Positions 1 through 7,823 of a stretch of DNA of 18,550 bases are shown piece by piece; the first letter of the stretch is position 1, and every line of letters begins with the position of its first letter. The DNA is from an uncultured Succinatimonas sp. Lineage in GTDB: Bacteria; Pseudomonadota; Gammaproteobacteria; Enterobacterales; Succinivibrionaceae. Where the stretch lies: positions 1 through 18,550 of the forward strand of contig CABQMD010000006.1 in NCBI GenBank assembly GCA_902465145.1. Reading direction: 5' to 3'. The position numbers and the translations under genes were made by a program. Under the pieces are notes generated by a model, which searched no databases, was not told where the DNA came from, and saw nothing but the letters and a program-made list of their open reading frames with translations.

Positions 1-26
1 TGAGTAATCTTTAATGATTGCCTGAG

Positions 27-56
27 AAAATCCTGCCTGCGGGCAGGATTTTTTTT
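27..56 (+). terminator. Rho-independent terminator of a gene upstream of the window
   Basis: An 11-bp stem (27-37 with 42-52, including A:T pairs at its base) closes a TGCG tetraloop, and the T-tract runs to 56. The TGA at positions 1-3 could be the stop codon of the gene it serves, but that gene lies outside the window. Confidence 0.85.
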
Positions 57-83
57 GCAAAAAAATCATGTGCAGGTCATACT
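55..83 (+). promoter_or_regulatory. Candidate sigma-70 promoter for the DUF945-like gene
   Basis: TTGCAA (55-60) and CATACT (78-83) are 17 bp apart, each matching four of six consensus bases. The site lies just after the preceding terminator and just before the hairpin at 84-109, so it is well placed to drive the downstream pair of genes. The motif match alone is weak. Confidence 0.3.
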
Positions 84-109
84 CTGATCATCTTGCATAA
101 GATGATCAG
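84..109 (+). promoter_or_regulatory. Perfect 11-bp hairpin/dyad in the leader of the DUF945-like gene
   Basis: CTGATCATCTT (84-94) and AAGATGATCAG (99-109) are exact reverse complements around a GCAT loop. No T-tract follows, so this is not a terminator. It ends at the only AGG that could serve as a ribosome binding site (108-110), and the upstream ATG at 102 lies inside it. It could be a DNA operator or an mRNA structure that limits translation. Confidence 0.6.
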
Positions 110-125
110 GATAAAACTCATAAAT

Positions 126-1490
126 ATGAAACATCTAAAATGTATCACTGCTATTGCAGCTTCATTAGCGGTTATTTCCCTAGGATCAACCGTAGCGCTG
201 AGCTTTTTTTCTGAAAGCAAAGGTCAGGAAATACTTTTAAAAATTTCAAAAAAAATACCGGGACTTGAGCTTAAGGCTGTTTCAAGAGATAACGGCATTT
301 TTACCAAGACCGGACGTTTGTATTTGCGCTATGCTCAGGATCCTAAAGATCGTGACGGGATCATTACGGCTTTTGACTATAAGGTGAATCTTGGTTTTTT
401 GGGTGTTTCCGGCTCTTTTGAACGTGTGAACGGATTTGGCAATATAGATGAGATAATGCGCCCTTATTTGGAGAGATTGCCGCGCATACACGGAAGATTC
501 AGTGCATCTCTTTTTGAAATGGGGGCTTCTGCTGATTTACAAAGTGAGTCCTTTTCTGTTCCGCTAAATGACGGACGTTGCAATATAAAACCTGCATCAG
601 CGGATTTGACATTGAATGCAACCTTGGATGGCAAAGTTAGTTTTAATATTTCCGGGCTTGATTGTACGGCTGATCGCAATTACCGCGGACGAAAGGCTTA
701 TATTTTAGATTTAAAAAATCTTTATGCTGAATTTGTTCCCGAATTAAGCGGAAGTACGGTAAAAAAAATGCAGTTTGATGTAGGTGCTCAATCTCTTGCA
801 GCCGAAGCTTCTACTTTATATTTAATAGGATTTGGACCAGACGATGAAGTAAAAGATCCTTCTATACGCGAAGGTTTTTCGCTTGACGATCCGAAGATGA
901 TCTTTAATGTGGGTGAAGCTGATGTTACTGGGTTACAGACTTTGGGGATAAAAATTTACGGTAATTATGCTTTCGGTATGCCCTTTATTCGTGACGACAT
1001 GATGCTCCCCATGCATTCTTTCCGAAACTTAAATTTCGATGCAAAGTTTTCTTTAGTCGACCTTAGGAAGATGATAAAGACTTTAAAAAAAGGAGACACA
1101 CCGGATTTAAAAAATCTGAAAAGCCTTATTTCATCCCCGGCTGTATTTGATTTAAAACGTTTCTCCTTTGAGAAGGGCAGTGAACACTTTGAATCTTCGG
1201 GGAGTTCTTCAGTAGCTTTGAATTACGAAGGCAAATTACAGAATTTATCAGCTGATTTTTCCATAAAAGCCGGAAAGAAAATGGTTACCGACTTTTGCCA
1301 GAACGGATATGGTGAAATGCTGAATGTTTTGCTGAAAAACGGTAGCATAACTTCAAGCGGCGATGAATATTCAACCAGATTACAACTTCAGAATGAAGAT
1401 TTAAAACTTAACGGAGTAAGTTTTCAGAGTGCGGATGAAAATGAAGACGACTTTGTCGGTACTTTTCCAGAGGTAAATTTAGATGAATAG
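126..1490 (+). CDS. DUF945/YdgA-like envelope protein
   Basis: A 454-residue protein with a single hydrophobic N-terminal segment (about residues 5-27), preceded by basic residues, which looks like a signal anchor with the rest in the periplasm. The body resembles the DUF945 family (E. coli YdgA and relatives): a short amphipathic stretch, then a Gly-Ile-Phe turn (GIFTKTGRLYLRY) and many alternating beta-like segments without catalytic motifs. The function of this family is not well defined. I chose the ATG at 126 because it places the lysine-rich start directly before the hydrophobic segment. An ATG at 102 is also in frame but lies inside a hairpin, and neither has a good ribosome site. The gene overlaps pseI by 8 bp, so the two are probably co-transcribed. 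The family call is by eye and moderate. Confidence 0.6.
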   Translation: MKHLKCITAIAASLAVISLGSTVALSFFSESKGQEILLKISKKIPGLELKAVSRDNGIFTKTGRLYLRYAQDPKDRDGIITAFDYKVNLGFLGVSGSFERVNGFGNIDEIMRPYLERLPRIHGRFSASLFEMGASADLQSESFSVPLNDGRCNIKPASADLTLNATLDGKVSFNISGLDCTADRNYRGRKAYILDLKNLYAEFVPELSGSTVKKMQFDVGAQSLAAEASTLYLIGFGPDDEVKDPSIREGFSLDDPKMIFNVGEADVTGLQTLGIKIYGNYAFGMPFIRDDMMLPMHSFRNLNFDAKFSLVDLRKMIKTLKKGDTPDLKNLKSLISSPAVFDLKRFSFEKGSEHFESSGSSSVALNYEGKLQNLSADFSIKAGKKMVTDFCQNGYGEMLNVLLKNGSITSSGDEYSTRLQLQNEDLKLNGVSFQSADENEDDFVGTFPEVNLDE

Positions 1491-2520
1491 CCTTTACGAA
1501 AAATGTGCTAACAGACCTATGATAGTAGCTGAACTTTCTGGAAACCATAACGGCAGTCTCCAAAGAGCAATGGATTTGATGGATCTTGCCGTTAAAAACG
1601 GAGCGGATGCCGTCAAGATCCAAACTTATACTGAAGATTCCTTGACTTTGGATTGTTCCCGTCCTGAATTTATGATTAAAAAGGGGCTATGGGCTGGACA
1701 AACGCTTTATGATCTGTACAAAAAAGCCAAAACTCCGAGAGAATGGATGAAGCCGATGTTTAAGTACGCACAGGAAAAGGGGATACTACTGTTTTCAAGT
1801 CCATTTTCTCCTGCTGACGTTGAGGCTTTGGAAGAAGCTGCTTGTCCTGCCTATAAAATAGCTTCATATGAACTCAATTATCCTGAGCTTATATCGTTGT
1901 GTGCTTCAACAGGAAAACCTTTGGTGATCTCTACCGGCATGGGATCGTTAAAAGAAGTTGATTTTGCCGTGGAGCTGGCTTTAAAAAGAGGATGTGGGGA
2001 ATTGACTTTATTACATTGCGAAAGTCGTTATCCTGCTGATCCTAAAAAATTCAACTTAAAGAGTATTCCTTTTTTTAAAAAACGCTACGGTTGTCGCGGA
2101 GGATTGTCGGATCACGCATTGGGGGACAGTATTGATCTTGCTGCAGTCGCACTGGGCGCTGACATGATAGAAAAGCATTTTACGGACAGCAGGAAAACGG
2201 GAGGAGTAGACAGCGCTTTTTCCATGGAACCTGATGATCTTAAACATTTGCGGGAACACAGCGAGGCGGTAGCATCTTCATTGGGGCAAGAAAATTTTTG
2301 TTTAAGAGATGATGAAAAGTTGTTGCGTAACGGCAGACGCAGTGTCTATCTTGTCAGACCTTTAAAAAAAGGAGCATGCTTAACACGGGATGATGTAGCG
2401 GTAGTAAGACCAGGCAACGGGCTTTCTCCTTATGAACTTCCAAACCTTTTAGGAAGGATAGCCTGCTCTGATCTTATTGCACCGCTTCCGTTAAGAACAG
2501 AAGATTTTGAGGAAAAATAG
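1483..2520 (+). CDS. pseI: Pseudaminic acid synthase (NeuB family)
   Basis: A 345-residue cytoplasmic enzyme that condenses 2,4-diacetamido-2,4,6-trideoxy-altropyranose with phosphoenolpyruvate to make pseudaminic acid, a nonulosonate used on flagella, capsules or LPS. The N-terminal TIM-barrel domain (about 10-270) carries the family signatures IVAELSGNHNGSL (14-26), KIQTYT (45-50), the PseI-typical WAGQTLYDLY (70-79), FSSPFSPADVEALE (104-117), YKIASYE (124-130) and a GGVDSAFSMEP motif. The C-terminal SAF/antifreeze-like domain spans about 281-340. LYDLYKKAKTPREW favours PseI over sialic or legionaminic acid synthases. AGAGG (1468-1472) sits 10 bases before the ATG, inside the end of the preceding gene, implying translational coupling. 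No other pse biosynthesis gene is nearby. Confidence 0.85.
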   Translation: MNSLYEKCANRPMIVAELSGNHNGSLQRAMDLMDLAVKNGADAVKIQTYTEDSLTLDCSRPEFMIKKGLWAGQTLYDLYKKAKTPREWMKPMFKYAQEKGILLFSSPFSPADVEALEEAACPAYKIASYELNYPELISLCASTGKPLVISTGMGSLKEVDFAVELALKRGCGELTLLHCESRYPADPKKFNLKSIPFFKKRYGCRGGLSDHALGDSIDLAAVALGADMIEKHFTDSRKTGGVDSAFSMEPDDLKHLREHSEAVASSLGQENFCLRDDEKLLRNGRRSVYLVRPLKKGACLTRDDVAVVRPGNGLSPYELPNLLGRIACSDLIAPLPLRTEDFEEK

Positions 2521-2540
2521 GATAACTAATTATTCAGACA

Positions 2541-2570
2541 TTAAAAAGGACCGGTAATGAATCGGTCCTG
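2541..2570 (-). terminator. Terminator of glpX
   Basis: On the minus strand the stem AGGACCG (2569-2563) pairs with CGGTCCT (2553-2547) around a 9-nt loop and is followed by TTTTT (to 2543). The plus-strand side lacks a T-tract, so it is at best a poor terminator for the converging pseI transcript. Confidence 0.75.
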
Positions 2571-2589
2571 TTGTGTTGGAAAGATAAGA

Positions 2590-3579
2590 TCAATATCTGA
2601 TTGAGCTCATCTTGGAAAGTTTTTCACGATCGTGGAAAGCTTGAATGCGGCGTATGGTGCCGGTACGACCGCGTGTTGACAATGAAGTGGTTATGGCATA
2701 ACCGCGACGATAACGAACACCGTCTACCAGATCTCCGTCGGTAACGCCGGTGCAGGCAAAATAACAAGTATCGGTCTTAATCAGATCGTCAATGCTGTAT
2801 ATGGTCTTAAGATTAAAGCCGTCTTCGCCTTCCAGCATTTTACGTTCTTCCTGAGTTTTAGGCGCAAAACGCATGAGCATCTGTCCGCCTGAACCTTTGA
2901 TACCGCAGGCTGTGACTATTGCTTCGGGAGTGCCGCCGATCCCCATTACCATGTCAACTTCGCTGAACGGATCCGTAGCTAATAAAGCACCGGCTATGTC
3001 TCCTTCGGGACGCAACAATACACGAGCTCCTGCAGAGCGGATCTCGGCTGCCAATCCTTCGTGACGAGGTTTATCCAATACGAAGACGCTAAGCTGTGAT
3101 ACAGGTTTGCCGAGGGCATAAGCCGTTTTTTTAAGATTATCCGCAACCGGTGCATCCAAGTCGATAACTTTGGCTGCTTCAGCTCCTACTATGATTTTTT
3201 GTGCGTAATAACTGTGTCCAGGATTGAACATAGTTCCCTTCGGCGCCAGTCCGGCACAAGTCATGCCGCCGGTTCTACCGAATGCAACGCAGGAGGTTCC
3301 GTCGACGGGATCTACGGCTACGTCCATTTCAGGACCATCGCCGAATCCTACGTCTTCACCTGTAAAAAGCATGGGCGCGTTGTCTTTTTCTCCTTCACCT
3401 ACCACAACTTTTCCGCGTATATGTAAAGCTTGGAATGCTATGCGCATGGCATTGACTGCATCCTGATCAACGGCTTCTTTATCACCGCGTCCAATATTTA
3501 CTGCAGACGCTAAAGCTGCTGCTTCGGTTACACGCACGAGATCCAAAGCGATATTTTTGTCTGCCAAATGCTGAAGCAT
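2590..3579 (-). CDS. glpX: Class II fructose-1,6-bisphosphatase
   Basis: A 329-residue cytoplasmic enzyme that hydrolyses fructose 1,6-bisphosphate to fructose 6-phosphate in gluconeogenesis. Visible family motifs are RVTEAAALA (16-24), GRGDK (30-34), VGEGEKDNAPML (60-71), DPVDGT (90-95), KPRHE, GIGGTPEA and a C-terminal FACTGVTDGDLVDGVRY. DPVDGT replaces the DPIEGT of the E. coli enzyme. Together with the KGTMFNP segment and the TGVTDGDL...GVRY end, this resembles the GlpX subtype I recall from actinobacteria more than E. coli GlpX. I chose the ATG at 3579 because AGGGG lies 5 bases upstream; in-frame starts at 3600 and 3642 lack a ribosome site and add non-conserved residues. It follows phoR by 102 bp in the same direction and could be partly co-transcribed with it. 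Confidence 0.9.
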   Translation of the reverse strand: MLQHLADKNIALDLVRVTEAAALASAVNIGRGDKEAVDQDAVNAMRIAFQALHIRGKVVVGEGEKDNAPMLFTGEDVGFGDGPEMDVAVDPVDGTSCVAFGRTGGMTCAGLAPKGTMFNPGHSYYAQKIIVGAEAAKVIDLDAPVADNLKKTAYALGKPVSQLSVFVLDKPRHEGLAAEIRSAGARVLLRPEGDIAGALLATDPFSEVDMVMGIGGTPEAIVTACGIKGSGGQMLMRFAPKTQEERKMLEGEDGFNLKTIYSIDDLIKTDTCYFACTGVTDGDLVDGVRYRRGYAITTSLSTRGRTGTIRRIQAFHDREKLSKMSSIRY

Positions 3580-3681
3580 AAAAACCCCTGTTTTATTCAT
3601 CTGTATTGTTATTCTGACGTTTTGCAGTCTTACGTATAACAATATAGCCGAAAAAACAGAGAATTAACTTAAAATCATGCT

Positions 3682-5352
3682 TTAGATATTCTGTTTTGAA
3701 GCTGGGATCACGACTTTGAAACAGGTCCATTTGCCAATCTGACTTTTTACGCTTACGTCTCCTCCGAAAAATTTTGCGGCTCGTTTGACTATTGATAGCC
3801 CAAGACCGGTACCTTCATTGCGACGTGAATGACTTTTGTCGACACGGTAGAAGCGTTCGAAAATACGTTGTTGATCTTCTTGAGAAATTCCCAGACCGTC
3901 ATCTTCTACCATAATAATTTTATTACCGTTTTCTTCTTGTAGTTCTATGTTTACGTGTCCGTATTCTTTGCCGTATTTAATCGCGTTGTCGGTTAAATTG
4001 AAGATCATTTCGTAGAAATAGCGGTAGTTACCGGTGAACTTGGTAAGTGATCCATGTATATTTATCGAAATATTTTTGTTTTGGGCTTTGTCATGAAGGT
4101 TTTTGGATATTTCGTTGCAGATATTTAAAGGATCCAAAATTTCGGAGGCTTCTTTTACTTTCCCTTCATCAAGACGTGATAGCAGGATAATGTCGTTGAT
4201 CATGCGTACAAGGGCTGTAGCTTCACGACTGATTTTTTTATAAAAACTCTGCTCATCTCCTCGGCGAACCAGCCCGGATTCCAAAAGTTCGGCTGCGCCT
4301 ATGATGGATTGCAAAGGAGTTTTCAATTCATGAGATACGTTGGCGGTAAACTCTCTGCGTTGCGCTTCTGCAAGACGCGATGCGGTCACGTTTACGTAAA
4401 TTAAGGCATATCCTAGCAGTTCTTCATTACCGACACGACTGATGAAGATGTCGTAAATCTGTCCGTCACGTTCGATAGAGGTTCTTTTGGCGGAAAAATC
4501 GTGATTGTCGCCATCAAAGAGTTCAAATACATAACTTGAATGATCTAAGTTTAAGAAACTTTTTCCTACTGCAGAGGCATCCGCATGCAGTAATTTTCTG
4601 GCACTGTGATTTATGGAAATTATTTCTCCTTTTGAGTTTAGGATCACCAATCCTTCGGTCATGCTGGCAGTAACGGCGGAAAGTTCTTCTCTTTGACGTT
4701 TTATATGCAGAATTTGCTTATTAATGTGTTTTTGCTGGGAATCCAGTCTTTTTACCAAGGGAGTAAGTTCGTCGTAAATTTCAGAGTCCAGCGGATGATC
4801 GAGGTCGAGTTCATTTAAGGGGCTGACTATTCGTTTTGCTAGATGAACTGCCAGATAAAGAGAAACCAATCCTGCAAATAAAAGGATCACCACAGTTTCG
4901 CTGAGTAGTGTTACTATGCCTTGAAAGAGAGTGGCGGCGGTCACCGAACAACGCAGGACCTGACCGTTTTCAAGTTTTATAGCGTAATAGTCTGTACGTT
5001 CTGAAAGAGTGTTGGAAATGCGTACGTCTGATCCGTAACCTTGTTTTATGGCCTCTTTTATTTCCTTGCGTTCAAGGTGATTTCCCATTTGCAAAGGATC
5101 GGCTTCATTATCAAAATATACTGATCCGTCCTGCTTTATCAAAGTTACACGATATGGAAATTTTATATTGCTTTTTACTATGTTTATTCCTTCTGTGTTA
5201 ATACTGGTTGCCAGGCTTTTGACAAAAGAAGTGAGACTTTTAAGTGAATTGTCTTTAACGGTATTTTGTGCAAGATAAATCATAGCTCCGCAGGAAAGCA
5301 GCAAAACTGCAAGACTTACACAAAAAATGCTCCAGAAAATTCTGTATTTCAT
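3682..5352 (-). CDS. phoR: Phosphate-regulon-type membrane sensor histidine kinase
   Basis: A 556-residue inner-membrane kinase, the likely partner of the upstream PhoB. Architecture: TM1 about 5-29, an extracytoplasmic domain about 30-146, TM2 about 147-170, a HAMP-like linker (about 170-220), a PAS domain (about 222-325), the DHp domain with H-box FTANVSHELKTPLQS (His341 as phospho-acceptor), then the ATPase domain with N-box NLTDNAIKYG (452-461), DDGLGI (484-489) and GTGLGLSI (514-521). All catalytic motifs are intact. It is longer than E. coli PhoR (about 430 residues), which lacks a sizeable periplasmic domain; this layout resembles PhoR/PnpS kinases of Firmicutes. The phosphate role is inferred from position. 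No convincing ribosome site precedes the ATG and no earlier in-frame start exists. Confidence 0.85.
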   Translation of the reverse strand: MKYRIFWSIFCVSLAVLLLSCGAMIYLAQNTVKDNSLKSLTSFVKSLATSINTEGINIVKSNIKFPYRVTLIKQDGSVYFDNEADPLQMGNHLERKEIKEAIKQGYGSDVRISNTLSERTDYYAIKLENGQVLRCSVTAATLFQGIVTLLSETVVILLFAGLVSLYLAVHLAKRIVSPLNELDLDHPLDSEIYDELTPLVKRLDSQQKHINKQILHIKRQREELSAVTASMTEGLVILNSKGEIISINHSARKLLHADASAVGKSFLNLDHSSYVFELFDGDNHDFSAKRTSIERDGQIYDIFISRVGNEELLGYALIYVNVTASRLAEAQRREFTANVSHELKTPLQSIIGAAELLESGLVRRGDEQSFYKKISREATALVRMINDIILLSRLDEGKVKEASEILDPLNICNEISKNLHDKAQNKNISINIHGSLTKFTGNYRYFYEMIFNLTDNAIKYGKEYGHVNIELQEENGNKIIMVEDDGLGISQEDQQRIFERFYRVDKSHSRRNEGTGLGLSIVKRAAKFFGGDVSVKSQIGKWTCFKVVIPASKQNI

Positions 5353-5471
5353 AATCGGCGTACCGGAAGTTGGGCAGTGGTTTCAGATGGCAGGTGTTAA
5401 AAGTTTTTGTTATGTTCCTAAGACAGGAATTCAGAATATCTTTTTAGTTTTGTTTAGATTACGGTTCGACA
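5353..5471 (-). other. phoB-phoR intergenic spacer
   Basis: The 119-bp gap between the two regulator genes holds no ORF and no stem followed by a T-tract. No Shine-Dalgarno-like purine stretch lies just before the phoR ATG. Read-through from phoB with weak phoR translation is the simplest reading. Confidence 0.4.
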
Positions 5472-6137
5472 TTACTGCTCAATTTTGTAGCCTAAACCGC
5501 GTACTGTTTTGACTATGGATCCGGCTTCACCTAATTTTTGACGCAGTGTCCTTATATGAACGTCTACGGTGCGATTTTCACCGTCATATTCAAGATTCCA
5601 AATCTTGCCCAAAAGCATTTCCCGTGAATAAACCCGGCTGGGATGACGCATAAGCAGAGCGAGAAGTTCAAATTCTTTAAAGGTTAGTTCAACAGTTGTA
5701 CCGTTAACCTGTACCCGATGTTTGTCCTCACAGAGACTTACATCACCGATTTTTAAAGTTTCCTCACGTGAGTCTGCGGTACGACGTAAAACGGCTTTAA
5801 CTCTGGCAGCCATTTCCATCATGGAGAACGGTTTGGTCAGATAATCATCGGCTCCTTGATCAAGTGCACCTATACGTTCGTATTCGGCGCCGCGGGCAGT
5901 GGCCATGATTACAGGAATTTTCTTAGTACGCGGATCTCTTCTTAGGCGTTTTAAGATTTCAACTCCGTTAAGATCAGGCAACATTACGTCAAGAAGGATC
6001 AGATCCGGATGATTTTTTTCCATAGCTGCGAAGAAACTGGTACCGTCAGAAAACCCCTCAACTTCGAAGTTGAGGGAACGCAGGGTATAAATCTCAATCT
6101 CGCGGATGTCGGTATCGTCTTCAACGCAGTAGATCAT
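5472..6137 (-). CDS. phoB: Phosphate regulon response regulator, OmpR/PhoB family
   Basis: A 221-residue cytoplasmic transcription factor. The receiver domain (1-115) has the acidic pocket E6-D7-D8, phospho-acceptor D50 in LLDVMLPDLNG, T80 and K102 in the expected places. The C-terminal winged-helix domain (about 126-221) contains LTFKEFELLALLM, the helix NRTVDVHIRTLRQKLG and the ending TVRGLGYKIE. PhoB-type regulators bind Pho boxes when phosphorylated by PhoR under phosphate limitation. The phosphate role rests on its place between phoU and phoR; the protein alone identifies only the OmpR/PhoB family. A GAGGT ribosome site (6148-6144) sits 6 bases before the ATG. Confidence 0.9.
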   Translation of the reverse strand: MIYCVEDDTDIREIEIYTLRSLNFEVEGFSDGTSFFAAMEKNHPDLILLDVMLPDLNGVEILKRLRRDPRTKKIPVIMATARGAEYERIGALDQGADDYLTKPFSMMEMAARVKAVLRRTADSREETLKIGDVSLCEDKHRVQVNGTTVELTFKEFELLALLMRHPSRVYSREMLLGKIWNLEYDGENRTVDVHIRTLRQKLGEAGSIVKTVRGLGYKIEQ

Positions 6138-6375
6138 CTTAAGACCTCGGTATTAAATTTAATAATATGGCGACACAAAAACCTTAAAGTTATCTTAGGT
6201 ATATATCGCAACCTTTTTTATAAATGTAGCAATGCATTTGGAAACAAATTCAGAGTAAAGCTCTCTTAGCTCGTATTCCAGGTGAATTGTAACGACGGCA
6301 GTCAGTAAGAGGATCCTACCTGAGAATTAAGATGGGCAAGATAGTGATCCTCATGCATTTATGCTGATAAGTATG
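6138..6375 (-). promoter_or_regulatory. phoU-phoB intergenic region with candidate phoB promoter
   Basis: The 238-bp gap contains no ORF. On the minus strand TTTCCA (6244-6239) and TATAAA (6222-6217) are 16 bp apart, a plausible sigma-70 promoter about 80 bp before the phoB start. A 7-bp inverted repeat, GAGGATC (6309-6315) with GATCCTC (6346-6352), lies just after phoU without a T-tract. I found no clear tandem Pho box here. phoB may therefore have its own promoter besides read-through from the pst genes. Confidence 0.4.
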
Positions 6376-7026
6376 TCAAGCTGAAACACCGGGCTGTTTG
6401 CCGGTGATCACGTATAATACCCATTGCGCGATATTGCAACAATGATCTGCAGTGCGCTCCAAATATTTTGCCATAAGCAGAACATCGAGACTGACACGAT
6501 GATCGGGAGTATTGCTCATTTCTTCTATGATGGATTGTTTTACCATCATGAAGTATTTGTCTATGCCGTCATCTGATTTCAGTACGTCTTCTGCAACATG
6601 AAGATCGAGTCTTACGAAGGAATCTATGGCCTTATGCATGATCTGACGTACTGATTCTGCCATTTTTATTAAGAGATCAAAAGAAGGTCCTGCAAGGGTG
6701 TAGTCGTAAGTGGTTACGATCTCTGCAATGTCTATTCCCTGAGCTCCTATACGATCAAGATCCGTTACCATTTTCAAAACGGCCGACACCAAACGTAGAT
6801 CGCTTGCAACAGGTTGTTCTCTGAGGATCAGTGACAAACACAGTCTTTCTATATCACGACTGCGATTGGCCAGATCGTATTTTTGATTGAAAACATACAG
6901 TGCACGTTCGCGATCGTGATTTTGAAGTGCGGCGAAATCCTCACCTAAATTTTTCTCGCATACTGAACCTAATAAAATGAATTGCTTGTTGAGTTCATCA
7001 AATTGTTCGTCAAGTTTTTTACGCAT
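6376..7026 (-). CDS. phoU: Phosphate signalling/transport accessory protein PhoU
   Basis: A 216-residue all-helical cytoplasmic protein of two PhoU repeats (about 1-100 and 115-205). The repeats carry the family patterns ERLCLSLILREQPVASDLR and TDLDRIGAQGIDIAEI in the first, and LLMAKYLERTADHCCNIAQW in the second; the conserved acidic residues bind metal in known PhoU structures. PhoU dampens PhoR signalling when phosphate is sufficient and limits Pst flux. It starts 17 bp after pstB with a GGAGG ribosome site. It is somewhat shorter than E. coli PhoU (241 residues), mainly at the termini. Confidence 0.95.
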   Translation of the reverse strand: MRKKLDEQFDELNKQFILLGSVCEKNLGEDFAALQNHDRERALYVFNQKYDLANRSRDIERLCLSLILREQPVASDLRLVSAVLKMVTDLDRIGAQGIDIAEIVTTYDYTLAGPSFDLLIKMAESVRQIMHKAIDSFVRLDLHVAEDVLKSDDGIDKYFMMVKQSIIEEMSNTPDHRVSLDVLLMAKYLERTADHCCNIAQWVLYVITGKQPGVSA

Positions 7027-7043
7027 TTTGTTTGCATCCTCCG

Positions 7044-7823
7044 TTAACCGAATCTGCCGGTGATGTAGTCCTCGGTACGTTTGTCTTCTGGCTTTGAGAA
7101 GATTTTGTCGGTGGGGCCAAACTCCACCAGATCTCCTAGCAGGAAGAATGCGGTGTAATTGGAAATTCTCAAAGCCTGTTGCATGTTATGAGTAACGATG
7201 ACGATGGAATATTTTTCCTTAAGTTCAAGAGCCAGTTCTTCAATTTTGCCAGTAGAAATGGGATCAAGCGCTGAAGTAGGCTCGTCCATTAGCAGTACTT
7301 CAGGTTGAACTGCCAAAGCTCTTGCAATGCAGAGACGTTGTTGTTGTCCGCCGGACAGTCCCAAAGCCGAGGAATGAATGCGATCTTTGACTTCATCATA
7401 GATTGCAGCTGCGCGTAAAGAGTTCTCCACCAAAGCATCAAGTTTTGCACGGTTTCTAACTCCGTGAGTTCTCGGACCGTAGGCTATGTTGTCGTAAATG
7501 CTCATGGGAAAAGGATTGGGTTTCTGAAATACCATTCCCACTTCTTTTCGTAATTTGGAAACGTCAATTTCCGAATTGACCAATTCCTGATCGTGATAAA
7601 GAATGCTACCTTCAAGTTTTACCGAAGGAATAAGATCGTTCATGCGATTTAGATTTCTGATGAAAGTAGATTTACCGCATCCTGAAGGACCTATCAATGC
7701 GGTAATGCTGTGCTCTTTGATATCCATATTGATATTATGCAGAGCGTGATGATCATCGTACCATTGATTGAACTGTCTTACGGTGAAAATGTTTTTTTCT
7801 TCTGTTGTTATTTGTGCGGACAT
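7044..7823 (-). CDS. pstB: Phosphate ABC transporter ATP-binding protein
   Basis: A 259-residue ATPase on the inner face of the membrane that powers PstCA. Visible are Walker [10 protein letters not shown] (45-53), the Q-loop [15 protein letters not shown] (Q100, a PstB-typical sequence), signature LSGGQQQR (156-163), Walker B VLLMDEP (176-182), and the switch His212 in THNMQQA. The C-terminal DYITGRFG is the usual PstB ending. The ATG follows the pstA stop codon with no intervening base, and its ribosome site (AAAGGTG) lies inside the pstA end, so translation is probably coupled. Confidence 0.97.
   Translation of the reverse strand: MSAQITTEEKNIFTVRQFNQWYDDHHALHNINMDIKEHSITALIGPSGCGKSTFIRNLNRMNDLIPSVKLEGSILYHDQELVNSEIDVSKLRKEVGMVFQKPNPFPMSIYDNIAYGPRTHGVRNRAKLDALVENSLRAAAIYDEVKDRIHSSALGLSGGQQQRLCIARALAVQPEVLLMDEPTSALDPISTGKIEELALELKEKYSIVIVTHNMQQALRISNYTAFFLLGDLVEFGPTDKIFSKPEDKRTEDYITGRFG

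Noticed and set aside
18..125. N-terminal extension of the DUF945-like gene from a start at 18
   Set aside because: It would read through a clear intrinsic terminator and the 84-109 hairpin, and it puts non-hydrophobic sequence before the signal anchor.
3199..3466. Two overlapping plus-strand ORFs of 75 and 80 residues
   Set aside because: Both lie inside glpX on the opposite strand and overlap each other in different frames.
3654..3695. AACAGA/TCTGTT arms with T-tract as a phoR terminator
   Set aside because: Only six weak pairs, a loop over 30 nt, and one arm inside the phoR coding sequence.
6309..6352. Inverted repeat after phoU as a terminator
   Set aside because: Only 7-bp arms with a 30-nt loop and no T-tract on the minus strand.
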